From: Pachyseris speciosa
Taxonomy: Eukaryota > Cnidaria > Anthozoa > Scleractinia > Pachyseridae
Length of the DNA: 64,000 nt
NCBI GenBank assembly: GCA_016490735.1
Contig: JAEMWC010000215.1
Location: forward strand, 564,001 to 628,000
Direction of reading: 5' to 3'
Each line of letters starts with the position of its first letter. Positions within the stretch are counted from its first letter, which is position 1. The notes beneath the pieces are model-generated. The model was not told the DNA's origin. It worked only from the letters and a program-made list of their open reading frames with translations, and ran no database searches. The position numbers were made by a program, and so were the translations under genes. Shown piece by piece: positions 45,329 through 60,300 of the stretch.

Positions 45329-48300
45329 CGTTCGCAGTGCTATACATTGCTTCCTGCACTCCCTTAGAACCAGACCCATCCCTTGATCCTGAGGTACTAG
45401 AGGAGTTTTTCATGGAATGGACAGAAACCTTCGTAGTGTGTGTCGTTCCTAAGAGGATAATCTTTTGCAGCTCATTGACGTTAATGGCTCCAGGGATCTT
45501 TCCTAGATTCTGGCCCATTCCCTTTCTAATAAGTCCCAGCGCACCAACGAGGATACAGTCTCTGTCCTCATTCCCCACATTCTCGTGACTTCAATCTCAA
45601 GGTCTTATATTTTGAGAGCTTTTCGATGACCTTTGTCGATATGTTTCAGTCGGGTGGTACCAATACGTCTTTGCAACACCGGTTGGCATGGTCCTTGACC
45701 ACTTCATCTTCAAATCAGTTTCGAAAAGCGAGCCCGTCACATCAAACCAGCCAAAGTTTTTGGAAAGAGTCCCGTTTGTGATCAACTTCCTACTAGTAAC
45801 AGAAGTAGTCGAAATGGTCATATAGCCTGTTCCTGTACAATCGTTCCTGTGACAGAAGCGTATCACCCCTGCCTACGACTAATTATGGGGAGCAATTTCA
45901 TTGAAGAGCGTGAGCCAGGAGCTCTTGTAAGTGGACAGAGAGAAAGTGCCTGTTAGGATTTTAGCAAGTTGAGAGTGGCGACGTTACGGCAATTTGTTTT
46001 TATGTTCCACGGATCATTTGCACCAACAACCTCTGACCTTTTCCGACCCAGGTCACCGACACTCAAACGGTCCGATTCGGCCGGAGTTCCCTCGCGTGCT
46101 AGTTCAAAGCTCTGTTTTTTGCACAGTTTTTCCAAGAGCGTTCACTTCAACTCTATTACAAACAACTTAATTTCTACGCTTCACCTGGCGCCAAGTGCCT
46201 CCCCTTCTTTTCCTGCGTGAATGATTGCGCAGGAGAACCTCTTATCTTGCGTGCTCTGACGGCGCCCCGCCATAAGTACTCGTCATGGCGCCAGCTTGGA
46301 GAAGTTAAGCGTTAGGCGAAAGGGAAAGAAAAGAACGGGTTTTTTTTTCACTAAATTTTTGTCAGAATAATAATTCTCATGATACCTTGAACAACCGTTA
46401 ATGCACCGAATCAAATTTGATCAACTATAATTCACTTTTATCCTTGTAGTTCTGCACTTATCGCCGACTAAGTTCCTTCAGTCTTTATCCAATTTAGTGG
46501 TAAATTTAGAGACCTTAGTCTGCAATATAGCTATGAAATCAGGAGAAGAAAGTTTCGATATACTGGCAACATGCGATTCGACATCCTTTACTGAAACATG
46601 TGTCATTTAAGAATGGGGTATGCATTTCTCGACTTACGCAGCTAAACGCCTCTTCACCGATATTTCACGACGCACTCCCAAGTAGCAAACAACCGCAGAA
46701 CCAAGCTCAGAAACTAACCTTGGAGCTCAAAGGTCTGGATTGAGAATGAGCGGCCTTAGTCATGGTTTAATGTATTAAAGTTTCTTTGAAATTCATTTAA
46801 CATTAAATCACATTGCTGAAGTCTTTGGTCACTCAACAAATGGCTTATTTTCCTCATAATACGCTTTGGTGGCGAAAAAAGGATTCAATTTTTAATCTTA
46901 AACGTTCTAGGATTGTCTCGTGGATTCGACAAAATGCCTTGAATTTCTGGTCGGCTTACGGTAGAGTAGAAGATTAGAAGATAACTTGGTATTCGCTGGC
47001 TTTGACATCATTGATGCCAACACAAAACATTTTTATTTATAAAATGGTCTTCAGTTTGATTCCAACGACTTGCTAACTCTTCGTCTGCCAAGAATGACTT
47101 TTTTTCAGAAAGATATCAAGAAACATATAGCAACCAGTACTATTTTGCGAAGTCTTGCGCCCGCTCGAGCAGGAAGAATCCCAGGAGGTCAAAATGTTAA
47201 TTCTCATGACCTCTGCCGTTTCTTTACCATTATTACTTTCGGGAAAAGAAATTAGAAATTCGTCACCAGGAATTGCAAGCTTTGCAAATGGCCTATGCGG
47301 GCTGAATTTAGTGAGCTGAGTAAGTGACCAGCCGTAAACGCTTGTTGACCGGCAGTTCCGAGTGTGGTTTTACTACTGATGCGGTGAATTTCCTCGGTAG
47401 TAACTGCATTAGCTCCTCTTTTCGTCTCACGGAAAACCTATGTGTGAAAATGTAGCATTATTTTATTCTTTTATTTTCCTTCGCTCCTCTTGACTGAGCC
47501 AAAACTTCCGACATCCGAACAGAACTTGGCCATAGCTTGGTTCAATATATTGGCGTCTTGGGATGAAATTGTGAACAATCAATTCGCACTTATGCAGGAG
47601 TTTTTACCAGATTCTAGTGTGTCACCTTAACAACTTCAGTTTAAGAAACTGGCTCAGGTGATAATCTGAACGATCTCTGGCTCAGTTCCGATACTCTCGA
47701 GCCATTTCCTCAACGTTGTTTTGTCTTAAGACCAACATAAAACCAACACTGAACCGCAATTCGATTTATCGCTTTCCTTCCTTTACTCATAAAAGAACGT
47801 ATTTCCTCTCTTTTGAAAGCATACTGGATTATTTCTTACTTTGCGGTTCAGAGAAACTGTTTCCACTCGACATCGGAGAGATCAGATATAAGCTCTCAAC
47901 CACAAAAAATCCAAAAGTGATACGCCCTTCAAAGGGCTTTGATCACGATAGTTGTCGTTATCCATAGTTATCTTCTTCAACAACAGGTTCAAATTGTTTA
48001 CAAAAGTACGATTTATTGTTTAACTTCTGACGGTGTCTAAGCAAAACATTTTTTGCTCCTGTCAGTGTCTTGCAAAATGGCCTATAATTTCTCGTTCTTT
48101 GACTTGTTCAATAAGCTGTATCCATCTTCACTTGTTTTTTAGGACTTTATGCTTTCTCAGTTTGAATTCGTTTTTACTTGCTGCAGGTTTCATTTTACTT
48201 TGACCTCTTACTTTTCTTGATTTTAAAATCATGACTCTTGTATAACGCGGCTATTTTTAGCCTCTCGATAAAATTCTATGGTGTGACACAATATGAATAA

Positions 48301-51300
48301 TTTTGATAAACACGTTCCTGTGAATCGTCAAATAACTTAAACTGTCGAATTTCGAGAAAAAAAAATCTTAAGCCTATTGAGCAGTTCTTTTCTCTAATAA
48401 CGTTTATTATATTTTACTTATTACAACAAGGTTTGCAGACAGATAATGCTTTGCAGCTAAATCTAATAACCATAGACCATGACCTATTGCAGACCCTTGT
48501 ACTAAAATTACCTTAAACAATTATGAAGGCCATGAATTCCACTTGTGATAAGCCTCACTCAGTCCTTCTGACGCTTCTGACACTCCGGAGATGGCTGGCA
48601 TGTTATCAGCACAGAACACTGACAACATTGGTTGCCACTCGGAAAGTAGCTACATCAAATCTACTACAAGAAATAAGTCTGAAAAGCTGCAACAATTGCT
48701 ACAACATAGAAGATGATATCACGGATAACAATTGTATTAGGAGATTTATGGTATTGAGAAAATAAGAACAAAACATGCTTGCTGAGAGGATTTCGCGTTA
48801 CTTCATGCTGTTGGAAAACTCAGTTGAGAAATCAGCGTGGCTTTCGCGTCACACCGTGACCTTACTTCCATAACAAAAGACCATGCTTCATCCCACCATT
48901 TCGCAGCTGAAAACAATTCTTACTCTACCTCGTGTTGTTTCCGCATATTGAACTATCGGCTCACGCAGTTGTCGTGTTCAAAAGCTGCAGCTTCACGAAA
49001 AGTATGACCTGGGTCCACAGAATTTCAAGCAAGTCAGTTTTCGGTTAAGCCTATAAATCCTCTTACCCATAATCATCCTGTATGACTTACGAAAAAACCT
49101 TGATCCAATTGGGAAGGAAGGTATTGAGTACGTCAGATTAAATTCTTGTTCCCAATTACGTTTCTCTCCAGAATGTGTGTGTAGCGGCATAACAATTGCG
49201 TCTCACAGCCAATTTCTTTACTCCCGTAAACAAAAGCTGCATCGTTTCAAACAGGAATTCCTATCGAGACCTTTGATCTTCATCTAAGGCGCTCGAATCG
49301 GATTTTGTTGGGCTGCGAATTTCTTGACACAAGACCATTAACGGCTTAGCTTATCTCTGTGCGTTTCCTCGGACAGGCTTGGTTTATTAACGCTTTCTTT
49401 CTGCTGTTGTGTAAAGCACATGTAGTGCTATACTTCAAAAGTCGTCAAGAGGACCACGAAATTAATACTTATGGAGCGCAAACAGAGAAGTCCTTTTCAA
49501 TCTGCACCATTCCGCCTTCGAAGAAGCGAGAATGGTGGTGCAACTCGGTATAGCTTTCAAGAAAATAGATGCGAGTTCTTTAGGAGGAGAGCAACTCTCG
49601 AATACGCGGCAAAAGGTATGAGAGCATGTCGAGAATAGACGTGTATTTGAGCCTACTTGCTCATATGTTTTGTGTTTGGCAATCACTCATTCAGCGGTAT
49701 CCCCTAGAAGGCATTTCCACTCGGCATGCAATAAACAGAAACCTAAGTAAGAGGTCCCCTCGTGCGACTTCACGAAACACTTCATGATTTAGGCAGGACC
49801 CGTGACGTTCTCTTAAGGACCTTGAATGGGTGGGGAGGGTGCACTTGCACCCAAAATGTTTTCCTCTCGGTGTTTTTCAGGTGAAAATGACCACAGCTTT
49901 TGAAACTACTCTTCCATAATCATGCAGCACATGTTGGTCATGTACGTACTTAACTTGTTTCCCCGGAACGTAACGAAAAGATTACCAAGCAGTTCTTTCC
50001 AGTCAGTAAAGGTCACATATTTTGCACAGTATGCTAACGGACCAGAAAGCCGTTTAATCAGAGCTGATTCCCATGTGAAGTTGTAAAGACGTTATAAGAT
50101 AACTAATATGGCGACTGTCACAAAGATTGCGGATTTCTTAACCTGTTCCCAATTGAACACAAATGATCATGGGTGCGAGTCATGTTGACTTGATTTTTCT
50201 TTGCCTTTTGATTTGTTTTTTTTCGTTCTGCTTCATCTTATGTTTCGTTATATTTGTTTTTGTTTTAGCTAGTTAAGCGCGAAAAGTTCATTGTTATTCA
50301 TTAGAAGTAACTGTATCAATAATACCAAATTCCTTAATTTCATTAACAGCAAATTACATCGAAACATATGGAATGCTTGTCGTCACATTCTTCTAGTGCG
50401 AGTCTCCGTTTGCGTTTTCGAACCTTCAAGGGCGCAAGGTTGACTGTTTCACCTCATGGGTACATGAATGGTATATCTATTTTCGGGTCGTTATTGACCT
50501 TCTGCTCTGAATCGTGTTTTTAGCTGTGGGTGACACGCATCACGCCACTGCCAAACCAGGCTACTGCTAAGTTCTGTCACAACACGACATGCTTCTGTTA
50601 TCTATCGTCTTTCCTTTCGTTATTTTATCTCTTTGATAATGATGATGATCATGACGCCATTAGAGGAAACCTTGGAAACCGCCGCCGCCAAAATTCGATA
50701 TTTTGTAGACGCGGGGGTGGGGAATAAGGCGTTTTTTGCCCTCTGCCGTGATTAGTTAAAGACAAGAGGCTACAATTAGCCTAAACCCGGGCTTGCAAAA
50801 AACAGTATTGTATCCCTAACTTAGTGCTAAACAAAAGAATAGAGGGAAGTCTGTCTTTCTTACATCGGACGCATTGTGTTTAGCTTGTGTTGGAGTCTAT
50901 TTCTTTAGACCCCTATCAACATATATTCCTCTAAAATACAGCTCAACCATTGAGAACAATAATTATAACACTTGTAAAAAATATTTCTAAAAGAACAAGA
51001 AAAAGAGAAACAGAAAAAATAAAGCCCGTGATATATACCACTAACAGACATCGAACCCGGGTTAGCTGCGTCACAGGCAGGAACAATGACCTTTAGGCCA
51101 CAGAGGTTTGTCATTATGCAAGGTGATAAAAATAGTGTATTGATTCCAAAAAAAACTAAGCACACTTGTTTTCGCTTCGATGGATAATTGTTTGAGAAAG
51201 GAAACGCTTATCGAACGATGTTGGATTTTTTCGCATAAATGTGAATGGAGTCTCGGTGAAATGTGAGTAGAAAATTAATTAGCAGAGTGAAACTGTTGAC

Positions 51301-54300
51301 AAATACGTCAATCCAGGGTCATTTGAAACACAAGAAAGGAACGTTTCTGGACAGTTTCAAGGGACGCTAGTACATTTGTAAAAACTAATCGCTTATCATT
51401 CAAAAATTAAAGTCCAGAAATTAAAATAGTAAATTAACTACCTGTCAAAGTCTCAGGGGTGTGTGATATCCCGTACTTGAGTTATTCAACAAAATGTACA
51501 TCTCAATGGAGCGGATACGGGGAACACGGCAGTCCATCTGGAGTTAAATTTTGGTCATGTTAAAAGCTTTCTTCTCGCTGTTGAACTTGCAAACATTCGT
51601 ATAGACACTTCTCTTAACATATTAGTTGTTCAGACTTCAAAGACGCAAGGTGAATCGACATTTTCCGATACGTGACAACAAGTATCATTCTTGCTGTTGA
51701 TGTGAGATTTATACTTCCGAATCACTCGGCCGTGAAAGGTCAAACTCCCTTTGTCTGTAGTCTCTAATTTTTGGCGCTCCCCTCGCGTCGCGTCTCCTCG
51801 CAACTTCGCGCGCGCACGTGTCTTTCGCCCGCCCCACAATCCATCGCCAAAATTAGAGACTACTCGCAGTCTACTGAAGCAGACACGAGGAAACATGGCA
51901 GTCCATCTGGAGTTAAGTTTACTCGTGTTAAAAGCTTTCTTCTCGCCGTTGAACTTGCAATCATTCGCATAGACACTCCTCTTAACATATTGTTTGTTCA
52001 GACTTCAAAAGACACAAGGTGAATCGACATTTCCGATACGTGACAGCAGGCATCACTCTGTTAAAAATAGTTAGCGCTTGCGCAGAAACGCCGGAAGTGC
52101 ACTTTGTGGATGATACTCGACGAAAAAGAAGAACCGTCGGTAATCTTAGACCCGGGCGCCGCGCGAGACGCGCGCAGCCCGGGTAAAAATACCCACATCA
52201 TTTTCTTAAATGCCTACCTTGCGAGCACTGGTTTGTGAGATCGAAACTCGGAAAGATTTGTTTAGAAGGTATCGTGCGCTGTCGTTTTGTGGTCTTACAC
52301 TTATCGTATGATTTATTTATGTGACGGTTCCCCCTCAATGTTGAGTTCACGTAAATAATTTTGTCAAGACAGCGTGTGCTTAATATCGAAGACAGGGAGA
52401 GCGACCAATGCTCTTCGGCTAAACTTTGGCCAAGAGTCTTGTGCAAGGGATAGGTACGTGTACAGGTGCCTTGTATGTAATGTATGAAATGACGATAAAG
52501 TGTAATTAGGTCTTATACAAGGCTTGCGCAAAAAATGTCGTGAAACAAGACAAAAGATGGCTGACCATTGTATGTACCAATATTAGCCCGGAAACAAAGA
52601 AGTCCAAGAATTCGCTGCATTGAAATTTTGTTGTCAAAATAATTTCCGAGCTTTGATTATAATCAGATATCGCTTTATAAAGCGCCATTGTTTTTTATTT
52701 TCTTTTTCAGAACGAGAGTGGCGAAGGCAAAAGTCCGAATACGAAAGTTATATCATGGCACTGGAAGCTGAAAGAGACGCGCAGTCACGACACGGATCAA
52801 AGCAACAGGTAAACACGTTCTTTCTAACCTCTAAAGGGTTGAAATCTTTGCTTAACGTACAAAGACCGAGGACGCTGACAAGAGCTAAGGCTTTGAAAAC
52901 AATAAAGACAAGGGTCTCAGACCTGTCAATTGTAAACAAATACGCCGGGGTCACTTCTGCAAAAAAATACGTCGCGTACGAGTAAACTACTTTACGAAAC
53001 CGTTGTTTGGCAGTGAAATAGCAGCAGCAGTTTCAATTGACTGTAAACAGGCCCGTACATCCAGTTAAAATGCTGTTGTATGTCATTATGAGGTCCTCAC
53101 TCAAAGAGCATAGGGAATATACAGTATTTTGATCTGGGGATCAATCTTGTCAGTAGCCTTGGGGAATCCTCCATTTGACCAAATCTCTCCATATGGTGCA
53201 GTTTCGTAGAATCACAGACATAATCTAATAACAAGTGTTAATTGTATGTTCATTTCCGGATGAGTCGATCTCGGCCCAAATCTCTCTACCGGCCGGATTA
53301 GAAGAGAACTCAATACCAAGATTGCCCAAATGAAAAAAATCGTTTTTGTATTTCGTGCTCAACTAAATCAGTTCCTTGCCAGTCAGCTACAGATTTACAA
53401 ACTCATTCCTTGGTCATTCACGGGAAATCTCCGTAACGGGAATTGAAGAATGATAACTGGATATATCTGAAACCACATCCTTCTCAAATGAAAAAAAAAT
53501 AAGCGTCTTTAGTTCATTTTACGTTTTCGTGAAGAGAGGGTGGCCATATGATACTCAAACGCCGGCCAGTTGCTTAAAAACATTACTAATTGTGCATATC
53601 CGCTTTAGAAAGGTAGGTTCTCCTCGTAGCAATTAACCACCTTTTTGTGATTCTTGAGTCGTTGTGTTACGACAGTGTACGATGGTTGTAACTTGGAAGA
53701 CCCTTGTTTACTTTAATTTGGAAAATTAAGGATTTGTTTCATTTCCTGATTACAGTTAGACTCGATCTCCCATGATCCTACCGAGAAGACTCATTTCCCA
53801 CTGACCCTGGAGGACGAGGCTCTCAAAAATCAGACCAAGGCAGTATTGCTCGCCGAGCTTGTCTCCATGGAGCTATTTTATGGTCTGGAAGATCTGCTAC
53901 GTACCGGTCCAACCGGAATAGGCCAGGGACTTACCAGCGGTAAACTGTACAGTCTTACCGACAAGGATTTACTCCTACACAGCGCGGAAACTCTTTTAGA
54001 GGTACAGTGAAGTACCCCGTAGATCGAATTTTTAGTACACTCATAATTGAGTGTACAACATTCCGCTGTTTTTTCAACTATTTGTACTCCCTTCTGTTCT
54101 TCTTAAAAGGATAACTTAATTTCACCGGAACGCGAATGCGAACCCCGACAGATGAGAATCCTCTTGGTGTTATTTCGTGACCTGTCTGATGAAGCGTAAT
54201 TGTAAGATCCGCCGAAAGCTTGGAAATTCTTGTTTGTTTTGGTGTGAACGTCATTCAGGAAAAAACTCTTTTTCTCGCCGGGGCGGTTTATAACTGTGAT

Positions 54301-57300
54301 TTTTAATTGTGATTCCGTCTATTTTCTGATCTACTTGAAGACTCTCCAAGCGCTTTCCTTTGCTTTGCGTTTTCGATGCCTTAAAGTTTCCTTTATCCCT
54401 TTTTCTTTATGCCAGTTAACAGAGTACTTCTTTGCAAAGAGCACTCTTTCTGATGAAGACAACGGCAGAAATCCAGCATTGAAGAAGCTTGAATCTCAAA
54501 GCAAGGCAACAGACGGGCCTGGCAGATTACCAGCTCAAGGTGAGGACTGCTTACACCCCACACCCCACGAAGGGCGTCGTAGAAGGAATATCTGAGGAAG
54601 TCTTTTCCATAAATATATTTATCCCATTAATTCTACGACAGACTGATCTACTTTCAAAAGAAAACACTCTTGAAAGGGTTAGGTCGTGCTTCTTCATGGT
54701 TCTTTGTGTTTCTTGTGTATCATTATCAACTTAAGTTATTTGAGTTAAAACTCGGCGTTTACAGATATCAAAAAAATTCGTCCCCAGATTAAGTTGTTTT
54801 CAAACTGATGGCAGACTGTCGCGCTTTTTTAATTAAGAGTATGTTTCATCTTTGTTGTTTGTTTTGTTGTTGTTGTTGTTGTTGTTGTTTGTTTGCCGGT
54901 TTGCTGTTAGATTTTTCCAGATCCTTTACGCGAGCTGAATTGATATTTTGCCACACGTCAATTAAAGACAAGACACGTCAATTAAAGTTTAGGAAAAGAG
55001 AAAGACAGTGCTAGCGGTCTAAACTGACCGAAGTATATATTGGCTTAAATGTGATCAATACACACAACTTTTACCTTTTGCAATTTGCGTTTATGCTGTT
55101 CGTCATCCAAAATCCATTGTCACCATCCAAATCCTCCACCACTTATTTTAAATGATCGTTTTAATTGACAATCATATTATTTTAGCCCATATATGTCAAC
55201 TTCTTCTCCAATAAACTCCCGCCGTATCCTCATTAATAATAGCTGTTAATGACAACACTGCTTAAACGTTATTCACGCACAGCTGAAATTTTGTGCGGTC
55301 GCTACATGCAATCTCTCCTTTATGAGGAGCGGTCGGTGGACTTGCTGTAAATGTATATTTGCTTTTCATCCACCCACCCAAGCCCTTAACAGTGTGTATT
55401 GATCTCCCGGATAAGATCTTAATTGATTTAGTTGGATGACTGTTTTCTTTACGGCTTTACAGTAGAGCAACAACAAACTAAATAACTTAATGCGTGCCGA
55501 GTGCGACTTCTCGGTGGGTTGTTGTTGCCAAAGCGTTTTATTCTGTGGTTGGAGCAAGCCACGAGCGGATTATAAAATAACTGAACAACGGCCAACTTCC
55601 TTAGCCACGAAACATGAAAACGAATAAGATCTGTCCTGAAAAGGACGTACTGTACCGACTTGTGTAAAATAAATCCCATTCATCTATTCCCCTGAATGAG
55701 TAACGTTGATTCCAAGTTCGAAGAACAGACTTGGAAACGAGGTCGTCAAATAACTAACCCTCGTTATCGGTAACAAACCCCTCTCCCCTCCGCCCCCCCC
55801 CCCCCTCCCGCCGTCAAATATTGCCCAGTCTAGCGATTACAAGGAGTACAACATCACATCATTTCTTTTCAGACCGATTGCCAATTATTCTTCAAGCGCC
55901 GGTCCAAAAACCCTTGGCGCTTTTTGCTTCTTATTTAATTTGTCATTAATTACTGTGAGTACGGTTATCCCTGTCCCTAATCCATAGAGCACTTAAAATG
56001 ATCAAGCTAGTCATTATCCCCGAAATTGCCTTTTAGACTGGGCTATCCCTGTAATTATCTAGACGGTATTCCATTATCCCGTATTATCATTCATCAAATT
56101 GTGACTATGTCCAAATATGGTCATAGTGCGCTCAATATTAGTCGTGCGTACTCAACAGATATCCTGCGATTTACATAATTTTGTGCGTCGCGGAGAAACA
56201 TGATGGCTTTTCCAGCTATTTTGTCCATAAACGCAGAAAATTATTAATGTTCTGAATAATAAAACAATTATCCTGCTCAATTTTGTGGAATATCGCCTGA
56301 TATTCCGCGCGATTTTGAAGGATAATTGTTATATTATTTTGCGGTTTATTCTCCATCCCTGAAACCATCTCTGAGCCTTGTGAATGATAAACGATTACAA
56401 ATAACGTAAACACAACGAGCGTTTCATTTTTATTTGTTTGTTTGTTTGTTTTGTGTTATTTTGTTTTTCGTTTTGTTTGCTATTTCAGATAGATACACAA
56501 AACGTGACGTAGCTAGATAAGCCCTGGGCACCGATGTTGGGGAAAAAAACTATTTCTGGGCAAGCGATTCAGGGGGGTAAAGAGGCGGCGATATTTCTGC
56601 ATCCCTGCTGTGTGTGGCGGTGAATTAGGGCCTCAATTCTAATACAGGCATAGCCGGACGGGCTGTGGTGAGAGTTTTCGGAGAACACGAAGTTCTTTTG
56701 CATAATTGTGGCTTTGCGATTAACTCCCTGCACGTATTTTCCTTCTTCACACTCAACTTTATATCTTTGTTTTTAAAATTGAGACAGAGATAATGATATT
56801 ACGTTTATGGCTTCTAAGCTTCCTATGGTCTATCCGAAATTATCTTTTTAAAAAAAATTCACCATTCTGATCAAATCCTTTTATCGTGCAGACATTTGAT
56901 TATAGTACCTCCCGATGCCCAGTTGCGGGCATTGATTTCTTTTCAACTCCTTAGCAGCGGTGTCCTGTGGTGCTTCCAACTTTCATTTCGATTGATTAAT
57001 TTCAAGTGGGACCACTCAAAGGAAATGTGTCTTCCTGTGGTACTGTTGATTTTACAGCTTCCAGAACAAAAACAGTTATTGCTGCCATTCAAACGGAGTA
57101 GAAGGCATTTAAAAAAATTAGCTCTTAACGCTAATGAGTTGTTATGGAATCGCCCGCTGTTCGTTTGCAACTGACCTCCTGTCGAGTTTTCTTTGTACTT
57201 GGCTACGTGTTTAAAGTTTGCATATGAAAAGAAGACACAGGATAAATGATGTTCGTAGTTTTGAAAAATTCCTTAGAACTCTTAAACTAATCACTTAAAC

Positions 57301-60300
57301 AACAGAAGTATGAATAGTGTCAGTTTTCGTTCAACGTAAAATTTATAAGCTTTTCAGTCATGCAAAGATGAAATCACTCGTGTTTAACAGACGGGTTGTC
57401 GCTTCTTACAGCATCAACGCCATACTTTAAATTCTTTTGAATCACTGCTCAGTAAAGGCACGTTATACTCTAAGTATCGAAACAACCTGTTAACAAGACA
57501 ATTTATCAGCCTTATTGTGAACATCTGGCGTCATTTACTGATAGTTATCGTATGGCATGTTCTTTTTACAGGGCACCGTAAGCTTCACAGCACGCCGAAT
57601 GCCGGATCTTCCTACGAGCGGAAACTTCTTCGTGTACGCGAAACGCTTGGCAGATTGAAGCGGACCACGGACTCCGCTGCTTTAGGATTCCTGTCTCGTT
57701 TGCTGGACACCAAGCTGGACGAAAACGAAAAAGGTTAGTACACTGGTCCTCTACTTACACTAGACTGAGCGTGTTTTTTAGACAGAAAGGTAAGTTCCTT
57801 GATTATGACCCCTATCATGTTCGCACCTAAGTGGCTAGCGGCCCCGATAAGAAGGTTCAACAATAGCTTTATTAGGAACTGATTTTTCGTATTTTAATCA
57901 GCGTATATGCACAGGTTTTGTTTACGTCGCAGATTGATTTCTAACGTACAAGGTTTCATCTTCAACAAAAGGTAAAACCGCTCGTAACTTTACCTGACTA
58001 AGTATTCTCAGCAAAAGGTTTAAGGATTTCAGAGACAAACGCTGCAGAGGAGCCGACAGTCTTATCACATGTAGACCTTTCTAAAGTAAAGATCAAACAC
58101 ATTAAGTTTTTTGAAGAGTGAAGCTACTGCCATTTAGTGCTTAAAAATATTAATCAGTCATTCTGCCCGGGTCATTCGGTAAATGTTTAATCTTCCTTTC
58201 ATACGACCACAAAAATTTCCCTATCAAAAGGTTTGAATTAAAGTGCAAAGCATCATTTTCTTTCGGTTGACTTGAATGTTCTACATCTGGAACGGTTTCT
58301 ATAAGAAAGAAAGCCACATTTATCAGCCTCGTTCCCAACGTTACGCAACTAAGAGACGCAAGCACAAGCGCAAGCACAAGCGCAAGCATAAGCGCAAGCA
58401 CAATAGCGCTTATTTCACAGTGAAGAACAGGCTTAACGCAAGCATAAGCATAAGCGCCAGCACAAGCGCAAGGATCAAAATTTTTCCTTTACCTTGTGCT
58501 TGCGCTTATGCTTGCGTTCGCTTGCGGAGACTTCGTTTTCACTTGGCATAAGCTACTTGCGTTATGCTTGCGCTTACGCTTGCGCTTGTGCTTGCGTCGC
58601 GAGTGAAAACCAGGCTTAAGAGAACCCCTCTTCTCGTGTCACGAAACTTCTAGAAATTATTGCTGGAGACACGCGACCCTTAAAAAGTCACGCAACTTAT
58701 AGAGCGCGTAAGCGTTTAAATACTTTCCTAGTTTTACAACCGAATAATGTTACTAGCTTTTCCCCCTATTTTACAATTGTTTTATGTGTTTGTCAGCCTC
58801 GGAAACATTTTTGGAGGTAAAGAAGCACACAGCAAGAGTCGCAAGCCCCACACAAGTCGTAATATTTTGGAAGACTGTCGACATAAACGTCTTTCACTTG
58901 GGCCAAAAAATTGACAAATCCAGCCTAAACTGTAAACAATAGTTTGATCGAACTTTTTTCCTGAGAAAAGCAGGTTTTGAACCTATTCAGTTCTGCTATT
59001 TAGTCGTCATTTTTCCTCATTACATCCAAAGTGCTTTGCGCTGTTTCTTCTCTCCCGAAAAAGACACTTCCCTGAGCTCTAATCGAAAAACGGTAAACTT
59101 GTTCAACATGCTGACAAAAGCTAATTCCCCATTTCCTGTTTACAAGCATCTGTAAATCAGAGAGACATATTCCATTTGTCATCTGGCCCTTATCTTATCT
59201 CACCATATTATTAGAAACTTGAAATTAACTCTCGTGGGCACCCTTTACGAAAGCAATCCATCATCCTCCAACTGACGGCTTCCACTAATAGCTGAATGCT
59301 TCAAACTGATAAACGATACTGAGTTTTTATTTGATCCCTCTCGTTTTAAGCATATTTTTGGATTCATATTTTTGGGGGGAAATTGCTTCTCAAGTCTAAG
59401 AGAAGTAGAAAACAGAATTGTTGACTAATCATTGTAAAACAGATAATAATGATAATGATAATGATCAAGGTGGCTCTTCGCCTACTAATTACAAATCTCA
59501 AATTAAATCAAAAGTTGGTTTTGGGGAGAGGGGGAAACCGGAGTACCCGGAGAAAACCTTTCGGAGCAGAGTAGAGAACCAACAAACTCAGCCCACATAT
59601 GACGCCGAGTCCGGGAATCGAACCCGGGACACATTGGTGGAAGGCGAGTGCTCTCACCACTTACTTCTCTTCTTCTTCTTCTTCTCTTACCCCAGGACTG
59701 GAAATTACCTTTCTTTAGTTTTTAACATGTTAGCAGATCCTTACTCATTACTAACCAAACAAATTTCTCAATTTTGTTGGCATGTTGGGTAATATGCAAT
59801 TAGTATTTGTGGAGGGATGTACGTTGGTCTACCTGTTGCACTGGATCATACACTAATCACAGGAAGTCTAGCCTGTACAGTTATTGTTTGTTTGCTTAAT
59901 GGCACCTTTGTATTCTTTCTTTTAGGTTTACAAGAGTACAAAAAGCGATTGCATGAGCTCTTAAAGCATCTTGTCGAGTCTCAAGGTTCTTCTTCAGGTA
60001 TGGTCGACAGCACTTCGTTTGTTTGTTTGATTGGTTATTTGTAAGACTGGGACGGCTGCTGAACAAAAAAAAAAGTTGTTCAGTTTTGCAACAAATGTTT
60101 TCTTCATCGTAGCTTCCATTTTTCGGAAAGAATTCGTAAATCATTCTCTGTGATAGGAATTCCCCAGCATTGTCGATTAAGTGAAGGTCTAGAATTTCTC
60201 AGTCACGTACCTGAAGAGAGTGAAACACGTGAACGCGCGTGAAAATTGCCTCCCGCCTCGCGAAAGGCAATTCTTGCGCGCGCTGCGTGTTCGCTCGCTG

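Noticed and set aside
45168..45588. Poly-Met, poly-Ser and poly-Ile frames
   Set aside because: All come from the (ATG)n microsatellite. Only the [10 protein letters not shown] part is meaningful, as a retroelement remnant.
48523..48765. 80-codon frame starting with ATG in the large kinesin intron
   Set aside because: No recognisable motif and no acceptor or donor that keeps the kinesin phase; length is unremarkable for chance.
54808..55014. Cys-rich 68-codon frame
   Set aside because: The cysteines come from a GTT/TTG repeat; no splice sites fit the kinesin gene.
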